The position numbers and the translations under genes are program-made. Below the pieces are notes generated by a model that searched no databases, was not told where the DNA came from, and worked only from the letters and a program-made list of their open reading frames with translations. DNA of 64,000 nucleotides. Source: Pseudomonas sp. GGS8. GTDB taxonomy: Bacteria; Pseudomonadota; Gammaproteobacteria; Pseudomonadales; Pseudomonadaceae. The stretch is taken from NCBI RefSeq assembly GCF_024168645.1, contig NZ_JALJWF010000001.1, forward strand, positions 4,281,501-4,345,500, written 5' to 3'. Shown here piece by piece: positions 14,620 through 26,071 of this stretch. Each line of letters begins with the position of its first letter. Within the stretch, counting starts at the first letter, position 1.

Positions 14620-17025
14620 TTGAAGAAATCCACCGCAGCACCTAAAACAGTCGTTCCGCTCTGGCGCCAGCAATTGCACTACCGGCTCAAGGAAGGTGCA
14701 TTGATCGCCATCGGCGCCTTGTGCCTGTTCCTGATGATGGCCTTGTTGACCTATGGCAAGGACGATCCGGGCTGGAGCCATAACAGCAAGATCGACGATG
14801 TACAGAACTTCGGCGGGCCTGCCGGCTCTTACAGCGCTGACATCCTGTTCATGGTCCTGGGTTACTTCGCCTACATTTTCCCGCTATTGCTGGCGATCAA
14901 GGCCTATCAGATCTTCCGTCAACGCCATGAGCCATGGCAGTGGAGCGGCTGGCTGTTCTCCTGGCGCCTGATCGGCCTGGTGTTTCTGGTGCTGTCGGGC
15001 GCGGCGCTGGCCCATATCCATTTTCATGCGGCGACCGGTCTGCCGGCCGGCGCGGGCGGCGCTTTGGGTGAAAGCCTCGGCGATCTGGCGAAGAATGCAC
15101 TGAACATTCAGGGCAGCACGCTGCTGTTCATTGCGCTGTTCCTGTTCGGCCTGACGGTATTCACCGACCTGTCGTGGTTCAAAGTGATGGACGTCACCGG
15201 CAAGATCACCCTCGATTTGTTCGAATTGTTTCAGGGCGCGGCCAATCGCTGGTGGGCGGCCCGTACCGAACGCAAGCAACTGGTCGCCCAGTTGCGTGAA
15301 GTCGACGATCGTGTACATGACGTAGTAGCGCCCACCGTTACCGACAAACGCGAGCAGGCCAAGGTCAAGGAGCGCCTGATCGAGCGCGAGCAGGCCCTGA
15401 GCAAGCACATGTCTGAACGCGAGAAACAGGTGCCGCCGGTGATTGCCCCGGCTCCGCCCAAACCCGCAGCGCCCAGCAAGCGCGTGGAAAAAGAGAAGCA
15501 GGCGCCGTTGTTCGTCGACAGCGCCGTGGAAGGCACTTTGCCGCCGATCTCGATTCTCGACCCTGCGGAAAAGAAACAACTCAATTATTCGCCTGAATCC
15601 CTGGCGGCCGTCGGCCACTTGCTGGAAATCAAGCTCAAGGAATTCGGCGTCGAAGTCTCGGTGGATTCGATTCACCCAGGCCCGGTCATTACCCGTTACG
15701 AAATCCAGCCAGCGGCCGGCGTCAAAGTCAGCCGTATCTCCAACCTGGCGAAAGACCTGGCCCGTTCCCTGGCCGTGACCAGCGTGCGCGTGGTGGAAGT
15801 GATTCCGGGCAAGACCACGGTCGGTATCGAGATCCCTAATGAAGACCGGCAGATCGTGCGGTTCTCCGAGGTGCTCTCGACCCCTGAGTACGACAACTTC
15901 AAGTCCCCGGTGACCCTGGCCCTGGGTCATGACATCGGCGGCAAACCGGTCATCACTGACCTTGCGAAAATGCCCCACTTGCTGGTGGCCGGTACGACCG
16001 GTTCCGGTAAGTCGGTGGGTGTGAACGCGATGATCCTGTCGATTCTGTTCAAGTCTGGCCCGGAAGACGCCAAGCTGATCATGATCGACCCGAAAATGCT
16101 CGAGCTGTCGATCTACGAAGGCATTCCGCACCTGCTGTGCCCGGTGGTCACCGACATGAAGGACGCCGCCAACGCCTTGCGCTGGAGCGTCGCCGAGATG
16201 GAACGGCGCTACAAACTGATGGCGAAGATGGGCGTGCGTAACCTGTCGGGCTTCAACGCCAAGGTCAAGGAAGCCCAGGACGCGGGCGAGCCGTTGAGCG
16301 ATCCGCTGTACAAGCGCGAAAGCATCCATGACGAAGCGCCTCTGCTGCAAAAACTGCCGACCATCGTCGTGGTCGTGGACGAATTCGCCGACATGATGAT
16401 GATCGTCGGCAAGAAGGTTGAAGAGCTGATCGCCCGTATCGCCCAGAAGGCACGTGCGGCGGGCATCCACTTGATTCTCGCGACCCAGCGTCCGTCGGTG
16501 GACGTGATCACCGGTCTGATCAAGGCGAACATCCCGACCCGTATGGCGTTCCAGGTGTCGAGCAAGATCGATTCGCGCACCATCATCGACCAGGGCGGCG
16601 CCGAGCAACTGCTTGGTCACGGTGATATGTTGTACATGCCGCCGGGCACCAGCCTGCCGATTCGTGTTCACGGCGCGTTCGTGTCCGATGACGAGGTGCA
16701 CCGGGTGGTTGAAGCCTGGAAACTGCGCGGCGCGCCGGAATACAACGATGACATCCTCGCCGGTGTCGAAGAGGCCGGTAGCGGCTTTGAAAACGGCGGC
16801 GGTGGCGGTGAAGATGATGCCGAAACCGATGCGCTCTACGACGAAGCGGTGCAGTTCGTCCTGGAAAGCCGTCGTGCATCCATCTCTGCAGTTCAGCGCA
16901 AGCTGAAAATCGGCTACAACCGCGCGGCGCGCATGATCGAAGCCATGGAAATGGCCGGGGTCGTAACGTCCATGAACACCAACGGTTCGCGTGAAGTCCT
17001 GGCCCCTGGGCCGGTGCGCGACTGA
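14620..17025 (+). CDS. ftsK: DNA translocase FtsK
   Basis: FtsK anchors at the division septum, pumps DNA and activates XerCD at dif. The 801-residue protein has about four N-terminal membrane segments (residues 25-190), a short linker rich in Arg, Glu and Pro (about 210-300), an alpha/beta motor with Walker A GTTGSGKS near 458-465 and [12 protein letters not shown] (Walker B) near 585, and a C-terminal winged gamma domain (about 740-801) that reads KOPS. The start is a TTG (MKKSTAAP) preceded by AGGAAA; no ATG fits. Confidence 0.96.
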   Translation: MKKSTAAPKTVVPLWRQQLHYRLKEGALIAIGALCLFLMMALLTYGKDDPGWSHNSKIDDVQNFGGPAGSYSADILFMVLGYFAYIFPLLLAIKAYQIFRQRHEPWQWSGWLFSWRLIGLVFLVLSGAALAHIHFHAATGLPAGAGGALGESLGDLAKNALNIQGSTLLFIALFLFGLTVFTDLSWFKVMDVTGKITLDLFELFQGAANRWWAARTERKQLVAQLREVDDRVHDVVAPTVTDKREQAKVKERLIEREQALSKHMSEREKQVPPVIAPAPPKPAAPSKRVEKEKQAPLFVDSAVEGTLPPISILDPAEKKQLNYSPESLAAVGHLLEIKLKEFGVEVSVDSIHPGPVITRYEIQPAAGVKVSRISNLAKDLARSLAVTSVRVVEVIPGKTTVGIEIPNEDRQIVRFSEVLSTPEYDNFKSPVTLALGHDIGGKPVITDLAKMPHLLVAGTTGSGKSVGVNAMILSILFKSGPEDAKLIMIDPKMLELSIYEGIPHLLCPVVTDMKDAANALRWSVAEMERRYKLMAKMGVRNLSGFNAKVKEAQDAGEPLSDPLYKRESIHDEAPLLQKLPTIVVVVDEFADMMMIVGKKVEELIARIAQKARAAGIHLILATQRPSVDVITGLIKANIPTRMAFQVSSKIDSRTIIDQGGAEQLLGHGDMLYMPPGTSLPIRVHGAFVSDDEVHRVVEAWKLRGAPEYNDDILAGVEEAGSGFENGGGGGEDDAETDALYDEAVQFVLESRRASISAVQRKLKIGYNRAARMIEAMEMAGVVTSMNTNGSREVLAPGPVRD

Positions 17026-17039
17026 TCCGGCTTTGAAAG

Positions 17040-17063
17040 GGGCGGCGTCTTGAGGCGCCGCCC
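17040..17063 (+). other. Hairpin between ftsK and lolA
   Basis: The stem GGGCGGCG / CGCCGCCC with an 8-base loop lies 14 bases after the ftsK stop and 30 before lolA. It lacks a T-tract, so it may be a processing or mRNA-stabilising hairpin rather than a full terminator. Confidence 0.5.
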
Positions 17064-17093
17064 GCACTCCCACGAATGTTTATGAGGACTCCC

Positions 17094-17717
17094 ATGCGTC
17101 TTATCCGCATGCTGTTGCTGCCGGTACTGGCTCTGACCACGCTCTCGGCCCACGCCGACGACAAGGACGTGGCGCGTCTGACTCAACTGCTGGAAAAATC
17201 CCAGACCCTGAGCGCGCGTTTTTCCCAGCTGACCCTCGATGGCAGCGGCACTCAGTTACAAGAGACAGCGGGGGAAATGTCCTTGCAGCGCCCGGGCCTG
17301 TTCTACTGGCACACCAACGCGCCGGCCGAGCTAACCATGGTATCGGACGGTAAGAAAGTGACCCTGTGGGACCCGGATCTGGAACAGGCCACCATCAAGA
17401 ATCTCGATCAGCGTCTGACCCAGACCCCGGCGTTGTTGCTGTCCGGTGATGTATCGAAGATCAGCCAGAGCTTTGACATCAGCGCCAAGGAAGCTGGTGG
17501 CGTGATCGACTTCACCCTGAAGCCGAAAACCAAGGACACCCTGTTCGACAGCCTGCGCCTGTCGTTCCGCAATGGTCTGGTCAATGATATGCAGATGATC
17601 GACAGCGTCGGCCAGCGCACCAATATCCTGTTCACCGGTGTGAAGGCCAATGAGCCGATCCCGGCGTCCAAGTTCAAGTTCGACATCCCCAAGGGTGCCG
17701 ACGTGATCCAGGAATAA
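17094..17717 (+). CDS. lolA: Outer-membrane lipoprotein carrier protein LolA
   Basis: LolA is the periplasmic chaperone that carries lipoproteins from LolCDE to LolB. The 207-residue precursor has a signal peptide [21 protein letters not shown] cleaved before DDKDV. The mature part shows the family core [30 protein letters not shown] and [22 protein letters not shown] site 7 bases upstream chooses the ATG at 17094 over a start at 17076. It lies 69 bases after ftsK and may be partly co-transcribed. Confidence 0.95.
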   Translation: MRLIRMLLLPVLALTTLSAHADDKDVARLTQLLEKSQTLSARFSQLTLDGSGTQLQETAGEMSLQRPGLFYWHTNAPAELTMVSDGKKVTLWDPDLEQATIKNLDQRLTQTPALLLSGDVSKISQSFDISAKEAGGVIDFTLKPKTKDTLFDSLRLSFRNGLVNDMQMIDSVGQRTNILFTGVKANEPIPASKFKFDIPKGADVIQE

Positions 17718-17733
17718 AGAGCAGAACATAGAA

Positions 17734-17827
17734 CCTGTGGGAGCGGGCTTGCCCGCGATGGGGGCATTGCATTCAATATCAATGTTGACTGACCCGACGC
17801 CATCGCGGGCAAGCCCGCTCCCACAGG
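17734..17827. repeat. REP palindrome pair
   Basis: The arms CCTGTGGGAGCGGGCTTGCC and GGCAAGCCCGCTCCCACAGG are exact inverses extended by CGCGATG/CATCGCG, with about 40 bases between. It separates lolA from rarA. Confidence 0.93.
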
Positions 17828-17889
17828 AACCGCGCTGTTCAATCCTTAACTGATCGGCATCAGGACCCAGTGAGGTTTCATAAGTAGTG

Positions 17890-19212
17890 ATGGACCTGTT
17901 TCGAAGTGCCCCGATCGCTCAACCTTTGGCAGCACGCCTGCGTGCGGCCAATCTGGACGAGTACGTCGGTCAGGAACACCTGCTCGCTCGCGGCAAGCCT
18001 TTGCGCGAAGCCCTGGAGCAGGGTGCCCTGCACTCGATGATCTTCTGGGGGCCGCCGGGCGTGGGTAAAACCACCCTGGCGCGGCTGCTGGCGGAAGTCT
18101 CGGATGCGCACTTCGAAACGGTTTCGGCGGTGCTGGCCGGGGTCAAAGAGATTCGTCAAGCGGTGGAAATCGCCAAGCAGCAGGCCGGGCAGTACGGTAA
18201 ACGCACCATCCTGTTCGTCGACGAAGTGCATCGCTTCAACAAGTCCCAGCAGGATGCGTTCCTGCCGTACGTTGAAGACGGCACGCTGATTTTCATCGGT
18301 GCGACCACGGAAAACCCCTCGTTCGAACTCAATAACGCGCTGCTGTCCCGGGCACGCGTCTATGTGCTCAAAAGCCTCGACGAAGCCGCCCTGCGCAAAC
18401 TGGTGCATCGCGCGCTGACCGAAGAGCGCGGGTTGGGCAAGCGGCAACTGACCCTCAGCGATGAAGGCTTTCAGATGCTGCTGTCGGCCGCCGATGGCGA
18501 TGGCCGGCGTCTGCTCAATCTGCTGGAAAACGCCTCGGACCTGGCCGAAGACAACAGCGAAATCGGCGTCGACCTGCTGCAGAGCCTGCTCGGTGACACC
18601 CGTCGGCGTTTCGACAAAGGCGGCGAAGCCTTCTACGACCAGATCTCCGCGCTGCATAAATCGGTGCGCGGTTCCAACCCCGATGGCGCGCTGTACTGGT
18701 TCGCGCGAATGATTGACGGCGGCTGCGACCCGCTGTACCTGGCCCGGCGCGTGGTGCGCATGGCCAGCGAAGACATCGGTAACGCCGACCCTCGCGCCCT
18801 GAGCTTGTGCCTGGCCGCGTGGGAAGTGCAGGAGCGCCTCGGCAGCCCCGAAGGCGAATTGGCAGTGGCCCAGGCCATTACGTATCTGGCTTGCGCACCG
18901 AAAAGCAACGCGGTGTACATGGGCTTCAAGGCCGCGATGCGCAGCGCCACCGAACACGGTTCGCTGGAAGTGCCGCTGCACCTGCGCAACGCGCCGACCA
19001 AGTTGATGAAGCAATTGGGCTATGGCGACGAATACCGCTATGCCCACGATGAACCGGATGCCTACGCCGCGGGCGAAGATTACTTCCCGCAGGAGCTGGA
19101 GCCACAACGTTTCTATCAACCGGTGCCCCGTGGCCTGGAGTTGAAGATCGGCGAAAAGCTCAACCACCTCGCGCAGCTTGATCGTCTAAGCCCCCGACAG
19201 CGGAGAAAATAG
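17890..19212 (+). CDS. rarA: Replication-associated recombination protein A (RarA/MgsA AAA+ ATPase)
   Basis: RarA acts at stalled replication forks with SSB. The 440-residue protein has Walker A GPPGVGKT at 54-61, Walker [11 protein letters not shown] near 108-117, sensor 1 GATTENPSF near 138-146 and the C-terminal MgsA tetramerisation domain (about 260-430). An overlapping GTG/ATG pair gives two possible starts, 17887 and 17890; the ATG is preferred. It overlaps crcB by one base, and rarA-crcB-serS-cysG appear to form one transcription unit. Confidence 0.95.
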   Translation: MDLFRSAPIAQPLAARLRAANLDEYVGQEHLLARGKPLREALEQGALHSMIFWGPPGVGKTTLARLLAEVSDAHFETVSAVLAGVKEIRQAVEIAKQQAGQYGKRTILFVDEVHRFNKSQQDAFLPYVEDGTLIFIGATTENPSFELNNALLSRARVYVLKSLDEAALRKLVHRALTEERGLGKRQLTLSDEGFQMLLSAADGDGRRLLNLLENASDLAEDNSEIGVDLLQSLLGDTRRRFDKGGEAFYDQISALHKSVRGSNPDGALYWFARMIDGGCDPLYLARRVVRMASEDIGNADPRALSLCLAAWEVQERLGSPEGELAVAQAITYLACAPKSNAVYMGFKAAMRSATEHGSLEVPLHLRNAPTKLMKQLGYGDEYRYAHDEPDAYAAGEDYFPQELEPQRFYQPVPRGLELKIGEKLNHLAQLDRLSPRQRRK

Positions 19213-19586
19213 TGATTCCCTTGATTGTTGCGGTTTCCGTCGGCGGTGTCGCCGGTACGCTGTTGCGCTTCGCCACCGGTAACTGGATCAACGCGAATTG
19301 GCCGCGGCACTTCTATACCGCGACGCTGGCCGTTAATATCGTGGGCTGTTTGCTGATCGGCGTTCTATACGGCCTGTTTTTGATTCGCCCGGAGGTATCG
19401 TTTGCGGTACGCGCGGGGCTGATCGTCGGCTTCCTCGGGGGGCTGACGACTTTTTCATCCTTTTCACTGGATACGGTGCGCCTGCTGGAAACCGGGCAAG
19501 TGCCGCTGGCCCTGGGCTATGCGGCCATCAGCGTATTCGGCGGGCTGCTCGCCACCTGGGCTGGCCTGTCCTTGACCAAACTTTGA
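19212..19586 (+). CDS. crcB: Fluoride ion channel CrcB (Fluc)
   Basis: This 124-residue four-helix membrane protein forms dimeric fluoride-exporting channels. The family motifs [10 protein letters not shown] (residues 8-17), [13 protein letters not shown] (about 43-55) and [17 protein letters not shown] (about 75-91) are present. It begins with GTG at the last base of the rarA TAG, so it depends on read-through translation from rarA. No fluoride riboswitch is present because there is no leader. Confidence 0.95.
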   Translation: MIPLIVAVSVGGVAGTLLRFATGNWINANWPRHFYTATLAVNIVGCLLIGVLYGLFLIRPEVSFAVRAGLIVGFLGGLTTFSSFSLDTVRLLETGQVPLALGYAAISVFGGLLATWAGLSLTKL

Positions 19587-19589
19587 TAA

Positions 19590-20882
<1,293 letters not shown>

Positions 20883-22277
20883 ATGGACTATCTGCCGCTG
20901 TTTCATAACCTTCGCGGCAGTCGTGTGTTGGTCGTCGGCGGGGGGGAGATTGCCTTGCGCAAATCCCGCCTGCTGGCCGAAGCCGGTGCGCTGCTGCGGG
21001 TGGTCGCACCTGAAATCGAACCGCAGTTGCGTGAGCTGGTGGCCAGCAGCGGTGGCGAGTGCCTAGTGCGGGGCTACGTCGAAGCGGATCTGGACGGTTG
21101 CGGGCTGATTATCGCCGCCACCGACGACGAACCGCTGAATGCGCAAGTTTCCGCCGATGCCCATCGGCGTTGCGTGCCGGTCAATGTGGTGGACGCGCCG
21201 GCGCTGTGCAGCGTGATCTTCCCGGCGATCGTCGACCGTTCGCCGCTGATCATCGCGGTGTCCAGTGGCGGTGATGCACCGGTGCTGGCGCGGTTGATTC
21301 GCGCCAAGCTGGAAACCTGGATTCCTTCCACTTACGGTCAACTGGCCGGTCTGGCGGCGCGGTTCCGCAACCAGGTCAAAGGCCTGTTTCCGGATGTGCA
21401 GCAGCGTCGGGCGTTCTGGGAGGATGTATTCCAGGGACCGATTGCCGACCGGCAACTGGCCGGGCAGGGCGCCGAAGCCGAGCGCTTGATGCTGGCGAAA
21501 ATCAATGGCGAAGCACCTGTAGCCACCGGCGAGGTTTATCTGGTGGGCGCGGGGCCGGGTGATCCCGACCTGTTGACCTTCCGCGCCTTGCGCTTGATGC
21601 AGCAAGCCGACGTGGTGCTGTACGACCGTCTGGTGGCGCCGGCGATTCTGGATTTGTGCCGTCGCGATGCCGAGCGGGTCTACGTCGGCAAGCGCCGCGC
21701 CGATCACGCCGTGCCTCAGGAACAGATCAACCAGCATCTGGTGGATCTGGCCAAGGCCGGCAAGCGCGTGGTGCGCTTGAAGGGGGGCGATCCGTTCATA
21801 TTCGGACGGGGTGGTGAAGAGATCGAAGAACTGGCGGCCCATGGCATCCCGTTCCAGGTCGTGCCGGGCATTACTGCCGCCAGCGGCTGCGCGGCGTATG
21901 CCGGGATTCCGCTGACTCACCGCGATTACGCGCAGTCAGTGCGGTTTGTCACCGGGCACCTCAAGGACGGTTCCACCGATTTGCCGTGGGCCGACCTGGT
22001 CGCGCCGGCGCAAACCCTGGTGTTTTACATGGGGCTGGTGGGCTTGCCGATCATTTGCGAGCAGTTGATCAAACACGGTCGCGCGGCCGATACGCCGGCG
22101 GCGTTGATTCAGCAGGGCACCACGGTCAACCAGCGGGTATTTACCGGCACCTTGGCCGACCTTCCACGGCTGGTGGCGGAGCATGAAGTGCATGCGCCGA
22201 CGCTGGTGATCGTCGGGGAAGTGGTGCAACTGCGCGAGAAACTGGCGTGGTTTGAAGGGGCTCAGGCGCAGGTCTAG
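20883..22277 (+). CDS. cysG: Siroheme synthase (uroporphyrinogen-III methyltransferase/dehydrogenase/ferrochelatase)
   Basis: This 464-residue bifunctional protein makes siroheme for sulfite and nitrite reductases. The N-terminal half (1-205) is the NAD-dependent precorrin-2 dehydrogenase/ferrochelatase, with the Rossmann segment [19 protein letters not shown]. The C-terminal half (about 215-464) is the SAM-dependent methyltransferase, with [20 protein letters not shown] and [13 protein letters not shown]. Its ATG follows the serS stop without a spacer, so translation is likely by re-initiation. Confidence 0.97.
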   Translation: MDYLPLFHNLRGSRVLVVGGGEIALRKSRLLAEAGALLRVVAPEIEPQLRELVASSGGECLVRGYVEADLDGCGLIIAATDDEPLNAQVSADAHRRCVPVNVVDAPALCSVIFPAIVDRSPLIIAVSSGGDAPVLARLIRAKLETWIPSTYGQLAGLAARFRNQVKGLFPDVQQRRAFWEDVFQGPIADRQLAGQGAEAERLMLAKINGEAPVATGEVYLVGAGPGDPDLLTFRALRLMQQADVVLYDRLVAPAILDLCRRDAERVYVGKRRADHAVPQEQINQHLVDLAKAGKRVVRLKGGDPFIFGRGGEEIEELAAHGIPFQVVPGITAASGCAAYAGIPLTHRDYAQSVRFVTGHLKDGSTDLPWADLVAPAQTLVFYMGLVGLPIICEQLIKHGRAADTPAALIQQGTTVNQRVFTGTLADLPRLVAEHEVHAPTLVIVGEVVQLREKLAWFEGAQAQV

Positions 22278-22292
22278 AGACCGAGTCGCTCC

Positions 22293-22385
22293 CATCGCGG
22301 GCAAGCCCGCTCCCACAGGTTATTTGGTGAAGCTGCAATCTTTGGCATCACACAAACCCCTGTGGGAGCGGGCTTGCCCGCGATG
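22293..22385. repeat. REP palindrome pair
   Basis: Two REP units (CATCGCGGGCAAGCCCGCTC... at 22293 and the inverse at 22359) face each other across about 40 bases between the convergent ends of cysG and the glutathionyl-hydroquinone reductase gene. Confidence 0.93.
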
Positions 22386-22409
22386 AGGCCCTCAAATCCT
22401 GCATGAACC

Positions 22410-23411
22410 TCAGGCCTTGCGCCAAACCCCTTTCCCGCTCAACCGCCCACGATCATGTGCCACAGTGAAATCCTGCGCCGGCCCTTTAGGCACAATCCCG
22501 GTCGGATTGATGGTCTTGTGGCTGCCATAGTAGTGATTCTTGATGTGTTCGAAATTCACCGTTTCGGCAATCCCCGGCCACTGATAGATCTCCCGTAGCC
22601 AGTTCGACAGGTTTGGATAATCAGCAATCCGCCGCAGATTGCATTTGAAGTGGCCGTAATACACCGCGTCAAAACGAATCAACGTGGTGAACAGGCGGAT
22701 ATCCGCTTCGGTCAGGTATTCGCCCGTCAGGTAACGATTGGCGCCCAGCAGCTGCTCCAGCCGATCCAGCTCAGCAAACAACTCATCGAACGCCTCTTCA
22801 TAAGCCTGCTGCGAGGTGGCAAACCCGGCGCGATAGACGCCGTTGTTCACCGCGGGATAAATCCGCTCGTTCAGAGCGTCGATTTCGCTGCGTAGTGGTG
22901 CCGGGTAGAAATCCAGGTCATTGCCGGTCAAGGCATCGAACGCGCTGTTGAACATGCGGATGATCTCCGCCGATTCATTGTTGACGATACGTCCCAGCTG
23001 TTTGTCCCACAGCACCGGTACGGTGACGCGGCCGGTGTAGTCGGCGGTATCGGCGGTGTAGCGCTGATGCATGAAATTAAAGTGATCGAGCTTGTCGCCG
23101 GTCGATCCGAGGTTTTTATCGAAGGTCCAGCCGTTTTCCAGCATCAACCAGCTGACCACCGACACATCGATCAGGCTTTCCAGGCCTTTGAGCTTACGCA
23201 GGATCAGCGTGCGGTGGGCCCACGGGCAGGCAAGGGACACATAGAGATGATAGCGACCGGCCTCGGCGGCAAAACCACCGACGCCGCTCGGGCCTGGCTT
23301 GCCATCGGCAGTCAGCCAGTTGCGACGCTGCGCCTGTTCACGCTGGAATGCGCCGTCCTTGCTGCTTTGGTACCACTGATCCTGCCAGCGACCTTCGACT
23401 AACAAACCCAT
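22410..23411 (-). CDS. Glutathionyl-hydroquinone reductase (Xi-class glutathione transferase)
   Basis: This 333-residue enzyme reduces glutathionyl-hydroquinones to hydroquinones with glutathione. The catalytic Cys62 is in SLACPWAHRTLI, the Xi-class signature, and the C-terminal all-helical GST domain (about 165-310) contains YLTGEYLTEADIRLFTTLIRFD. Its length is typical of the YqjG/ECM4/PcpF family. It is a single gene, convergent with cysG. The protein is cytosolic. Confidence 0.93.
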   Translation of the reverse strand: MGLLVEGRWQDQWYQSSKDGAFQREQAQRRNWLTADGKPGPSGVGGFAAEAGRYHLYVSLACPWAHRTLILRKLKGLESLIDVSVVSWLMLENGWTFDKNLGSTGDKLDHFNFMHQRYTADTADYTGRVTVPVLWDKQLGRIVNNESAEIIRMFNSAFDALTGNDLDFYPAPLRSEIDALNERIYPAVNNGVYRAGFATSQQAYEEAFDELFAELDRLEQLLGANRYLTGEYLTEADIRLFTTLIRFDAVYYGHFKCNLRRIADYPNLSNWLREIYQWPGIAETVNFEHIKNHYYGSHKTINPTGIVPKGPAQDFTVAHDRGRLSGKGVWRKA

Positions 23412-23501
23412 GTGCCTGACTCCTCAACCTGTAAGCGTTGGAGAGGAGTCTATGCGCATAGGTTCGAACAAAAAGCGCAAAGGTTGGGCAGTTATGATCG
23501 A

Positions 23502-24503
23502 TTAAATCGATCGGTCCCGGGCGTCCCAATATTGCTGGGCGGTTTCGAAGGCTTGTTCGCGGGGCTGGCCGAGGCCGCGCAAGGCCAGGGCCATGGTCGA
23601 GATCAGCGCCATTTGCGGGTAGCTGTCGACCACCTCGCCACGCCACACGGCTTTCAAGTGCTCCGGGTCGAGGGTGGCCGGTTTGACATGGCGCTGGCTC
23701 GACAGCTGCGGCCATTCTTCATCCCAGCTTTCGCCGCCAGTGGTGCCGTACAGGTGACTGTCGGCGTCCGGATTGACCTCAATCTCGCCACCATCGCCCT
23801 TGATGACGATGGCGGTATCACCCAACAGACCGCTGGCATCGCGATGCACTGCCTGATAGCCGGGATGGAAAATGCTTTGCAGGCCACAGCGGGCACCCAG
23901 CGGGTTGAGAACCCGTGCCAGGGAGTGGATCGGCGAGCGCAGGCCGAGGGTGTTGCGCAGGTCGATCATCCGCTGAAGCTGGGGGGCCCAGTCCACCAGG
24001 GGCATGAACGCCAGACCGCCCTGATCAAGCGCCGCCCCGACCTGCTGCCAATTGCGGCACAGCGGTATGTTCAGCGTCTGGAGCAGTTGTTCACTGTAGA
24101 GCCGACCCGCCGTGTGTGCGCCGCCGCCATGCATGAAAATGCGCACGCCGTTCTGCCCCAGGCACTTGGCCGCCAGCAGATACCACGGCAAGTGACGCTT
24201 CTTGCCGGCGTACGTCGGCCAGTCCAGATCGACCGCCAGCGCCGGTGGATTCAGGCGTTCACGCAAGGCTTCGGTGAACCCGGCCATTTCCTCGGCGCTC
24301 TCTTCCTTGTGCCGCAATAGCATCAGGAACGCACCGAGCTGGGTGTCCTCGACCTTGTCGTCGAGCACCATGCCCATGGCTTCGCGGGCTTCGGCCCGGG
24401 TCAGATCGCGGGCGCCGCGTTTGCCTTTGCCCAGGATTCGCACGAACTGGGCGAACGGGTGCTCGGCGGGCGTTTCGAGGGTCAGCGCTGGATAGTCGGT
24501 CAT
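23502..24503 (-). CDS. YbiB-like glycosyltransferase family 3 protein
   Basis: This 333-residue protein resembles anthranilate phosphoribosyltransferase (TrpD): N-terminal helical bundle with RDLTRAEAREAMGMVLDD and a phosphoribosyl-transferase core with FMHGGGAHTAGR near 130-141. The YbiB/TrpD2 relatives bind DNA or RNA and lack TrpD activity, and the usual TrpD anthranilate and PRPP motifs (GTGGD) are replaced here, so TrpD activity is unlikely. The ATG at 24503 overlaps the tusE stop by 4 bases. Always placed downstream of tusE in Pseudomonas as far as I recall; a link to tRNA thiolation is inference. Confidence 0.8.
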   Translation of the reverse strand: MTDYPALTLETPAEHPFAQFVRILGKGKRGARDLTRAEAREAMGMVLDDKVEDTQLGAFLMLLRHKEESAEEMAGFTEALRERLNPPALAVDLDWPTYAGKKRHLPWYLLAAKCLGQNGVRIFMHGGGAHTAGRLYSEQLLQTLNIPLCRNWQQVGAALDQGGLAFMPLVDWAPQLQRMIDLRNTLGLRSPIHSLARVLNPLGARCGLQSIFHPGYQAVHRDASGLLGDTAIVIKGDGGEIEVNPDADSHLYGTTGGESWDEEWPQLSSQRHVKPATLDPEHLKAVWRGEVVDSYPQMALISTMALALRGLGQPREQAFETAQQYWDARDRSI

Positions 24504-24835
24504 AAGCAATTCGTCGGTTTGGGCAGGCCCGCCAGTTTCGCGGCGAGTTTGGCAGGGGTGCCTTTGAACAGTCGGTTCAGGTGCAGGCTGTTGCCCTTGT
24601 CGGGGCCGAGTTTCAACGCGGTGTATTTGATCAGCGGGCGGGTCGCCGGGGACAGCTGGAATTCGTCGTAGAAACTGCGCAGCAGTTCGAGGATCTCCCA
24701 ATGTTCCGGGCTCAACTCGATGCCTTCGGCGGCGGCGAGGGCGGTGGCCACCTCAGCCGACCAGTCACTCAGTTCCACCAGGAAACCGTCCTTGTCCAGT
24801 TCAATGGCGCGGGCGCCAACGGTCAGGGATTTCAT
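24500..24835 (-). CDS. tusE: Sulfurtransferase TusE (DsrC family)
   Basis: TusE accepts persulfide sulfur from TusD in the TusBCD complex and passes it to MnmA for 2-thiouridine synthesis. The 111-residue protein ends in PKPTNCL, with the invariant penultimate Cys110 that carries the sulfur. It has the SPEHWEILELLRSFYDEFQLSPATRPL core. It lacks the second C-terminal Cys of dissimilatory DsrC, which supports the Tus assignment. Both ends overlap neighbouring genes by 4 bases. Confidence 0.95.
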   Translation of the reverse strand: MKSLTVGARAIELDKDGFLVELSDWSAEVATALAAAEGIELSPEHWEILELLRSFYDEFQLSPATRPLIKYTALKLGPDKGNSLHLNRLFKGTPAKLAAKLAGLPKPTNCL

Positions 24836-25125
24836 AGCCAACTGTTGACCTTGTCGTAGTGAATCGACAGCTCGACGAAGGCCGGGTAATCGATAGCCTT
24901 GGCCCAGTCCGGGACTTGCAGAGCCCGGGCCTGTACGTCTTCGGCCAGTACGAACAGTTTCAGTTGGCGGGCGTGCAGCGCGCTGAACGGCGTGGTGCCT
25001 GGCTGTAAGGCATAGGCCGCGTCGCCACTCAGCAACAGCGCATCGTTGGCGCCGATCACGCGCAGGCAACTGCTCAGGCGCTCGTCGCCGAAAGGGGAAT
25101 GAGACAACACATGCAAAGTCGACAT
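24832..25125 (-). CDS. tusB: Sulfur relay protein TusB (DsrH family)
   Basis: This 97-residue protein is the DsrH-like subunit of the TusBCD hexamer. The N-terminus MSTLHVLSHSPFGDERLSSCLRV is typical of the family. It has no essential catalytic cysteine and probably serves a structural role. It overlaps tusE by 4 bases and tusC by one. Confidence 0.92.
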   Translation of the reverse strand: MSTLHVLSHSPFGDERLSSCLRVIGANDALLLSGDAAYALQPGTTPFSALHARQLKLFVLAEDVQARALQVPDWAKAIDYPAFVELSIHYDKVNSWL

Positions 25126-25487
25126 CAGAGGGTGATCACCTGGTCGTAACGGTCAATAAGGGCGGTGATGTCCTGGGCGCTCAGCACCCGGGCTTCTGCA
25201 AGTGACAGGCCTTCAGTGGCCAGGCCACGGGCCGCGGCGCTTTCAGCGCAGACGAACAGGTCGTCGACACCAAACATCGGCAAGGCTTGCAGGTTGGCGC
25301 TCAGGTCTTTTTGTTGCAGGGCTTTGGCGTCCTGTTTCGCGGCGAGCTGGAACACGCCGTCATCCAGAAACAGCAAGCCGATCGGCAAATCGAAGGCACC
25401 GCCGGCTAATACAATGTCCAGCGCTTCCCGCGCATTCGGCCCGGACCACGGCGCCTGACGGCTGATAATCAGCAAGGATTTAGCCAT
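25125..25487 (-). CDS. tusC: Sulfur relay protein TusC (DsrF family)
   Basis: This 120-residue DsrF-like protein starts with MAKSLLIISRQAPWSGPNAREALD and is a subunit of TusBCD. The VDDLFVCAESAAARG segment carries a cysteine at the position of the family active-site loop. It is separated from tusD by one base, so the four tus genes are translated as a block. Confidence 0.92.
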   Translation of the reverse strand: MAKSLLIISRQAPWSGPNAREALDIVLAGGAFDLPIGLLFLDDGVFQLAAKQDAKALQQKDLSANLQALPMFGVDDLFVCAESAAARGLATEGLSLAEARVLSAQDITALIDRYDQVITL

Positions 25488-25488
25488 C

Positions 25489-25881
25489 TCACGCGCCTCC
25501 GAAACAGATCAGGCGGTCAGCGTCCTGCACGGCGTCATGCAACTGGCCAAGGCCGGACAATTCCCACGGCGCACCCACTGCGACCGCTTCACGCTGATAG
25601 CGCCGGGCTTCTTCCTCGTTCAGCACGCCGCGACGCAGGGCGGCGGCGATGCAGACCACGCCATCGAGTTGATGCTCGCTGACAAAGTTGCGCCATTGCT
25701 TAGGCAAATCCTGCTCATCCTGAGGCGTGACCACGCTGCCGGACGCGTTGTAGACGCCATCCTGATAGAAAAACAGTCGGACAATCTCATGCCCGCCGGC
25801 CAACGCGGCCTGGGCGAACAGCAAGGCGCGGCGCGAGGAGGGCGCATGGGCGGCGGAAAACAGCGCTATGGCGAACTTCAT
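25489..25881 (-). CDS. tusD: Sulfurtransferase TusD (DsrE family)
   Basis: TusD receives sulfur from TusA and gives it to TusE. The 130-residue protein has the catalytic Cys77 in DGVVCIAAALRRGV, the equivalent of Cys78 of E. coli TusD. The ORF is open for 10 more codons, but the family N-terminus MKFAIALFSAAHAPSSRRA fixes the start at 25881. It is the first gene of the tusDCBE-ybiB operon. Confidence 0.93.
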   Translation of the reverse strand: MKFAIALFSAAHAPSSRRALLFAQAALAGGHEIVRLFFYQDGVYNASGSVVTPQDEQDLPKQWRNFVSEHQLDGVVCIAAALRRGVLNEEEARRYQREAVAVGAPWELSGLGQLHDAVQDADRLICFGGA

Positions 25882-25968
25882 GACGGACTCGATCAGCAAA
25901 ACTGCGGCCATGATAAAGCTTTATCAGCAGGGCGGCGAAGGGCGTTTACTCGTAGACCGAGTCGCGGC

Positions 25969-26057
25969 CATCGCGAGCAGGCTCGCTCCCACATTGAATT
26001 GTGTTAACCACAAGCTCATGGACAACACATCCCTGTGGGAGCGAGCCTGCTCGCGAT
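25969..26057. repeat. REP palindrome pair (GAGCAGGCTCGC type)
   Basis: The units CATCGCGAGCAGGCTCGCTC (25969) and the inverse ending CTGCTCGCGAT (26057) face each other across about 40 bases. The core differs from the GCGGGCTTGCCCGC type found elsewhere in the window. It lies upstream of tusD. Confidence 0.92.
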
Positions 26058-26071
26058 ATCAGTGGCGACGA

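Noticed and set aside
14884-17073. Open frame of about 729 codons antisense to ftsK
   Set aside because: Same antisense artefact, rich in His, Gln and Arg, with no ribosome site and no family.
19212-19586. Fluoride riboswitch before crcB
   Set aside because: crcB starts within the rarA stop codon, so there is no untranslated leader to hold one.
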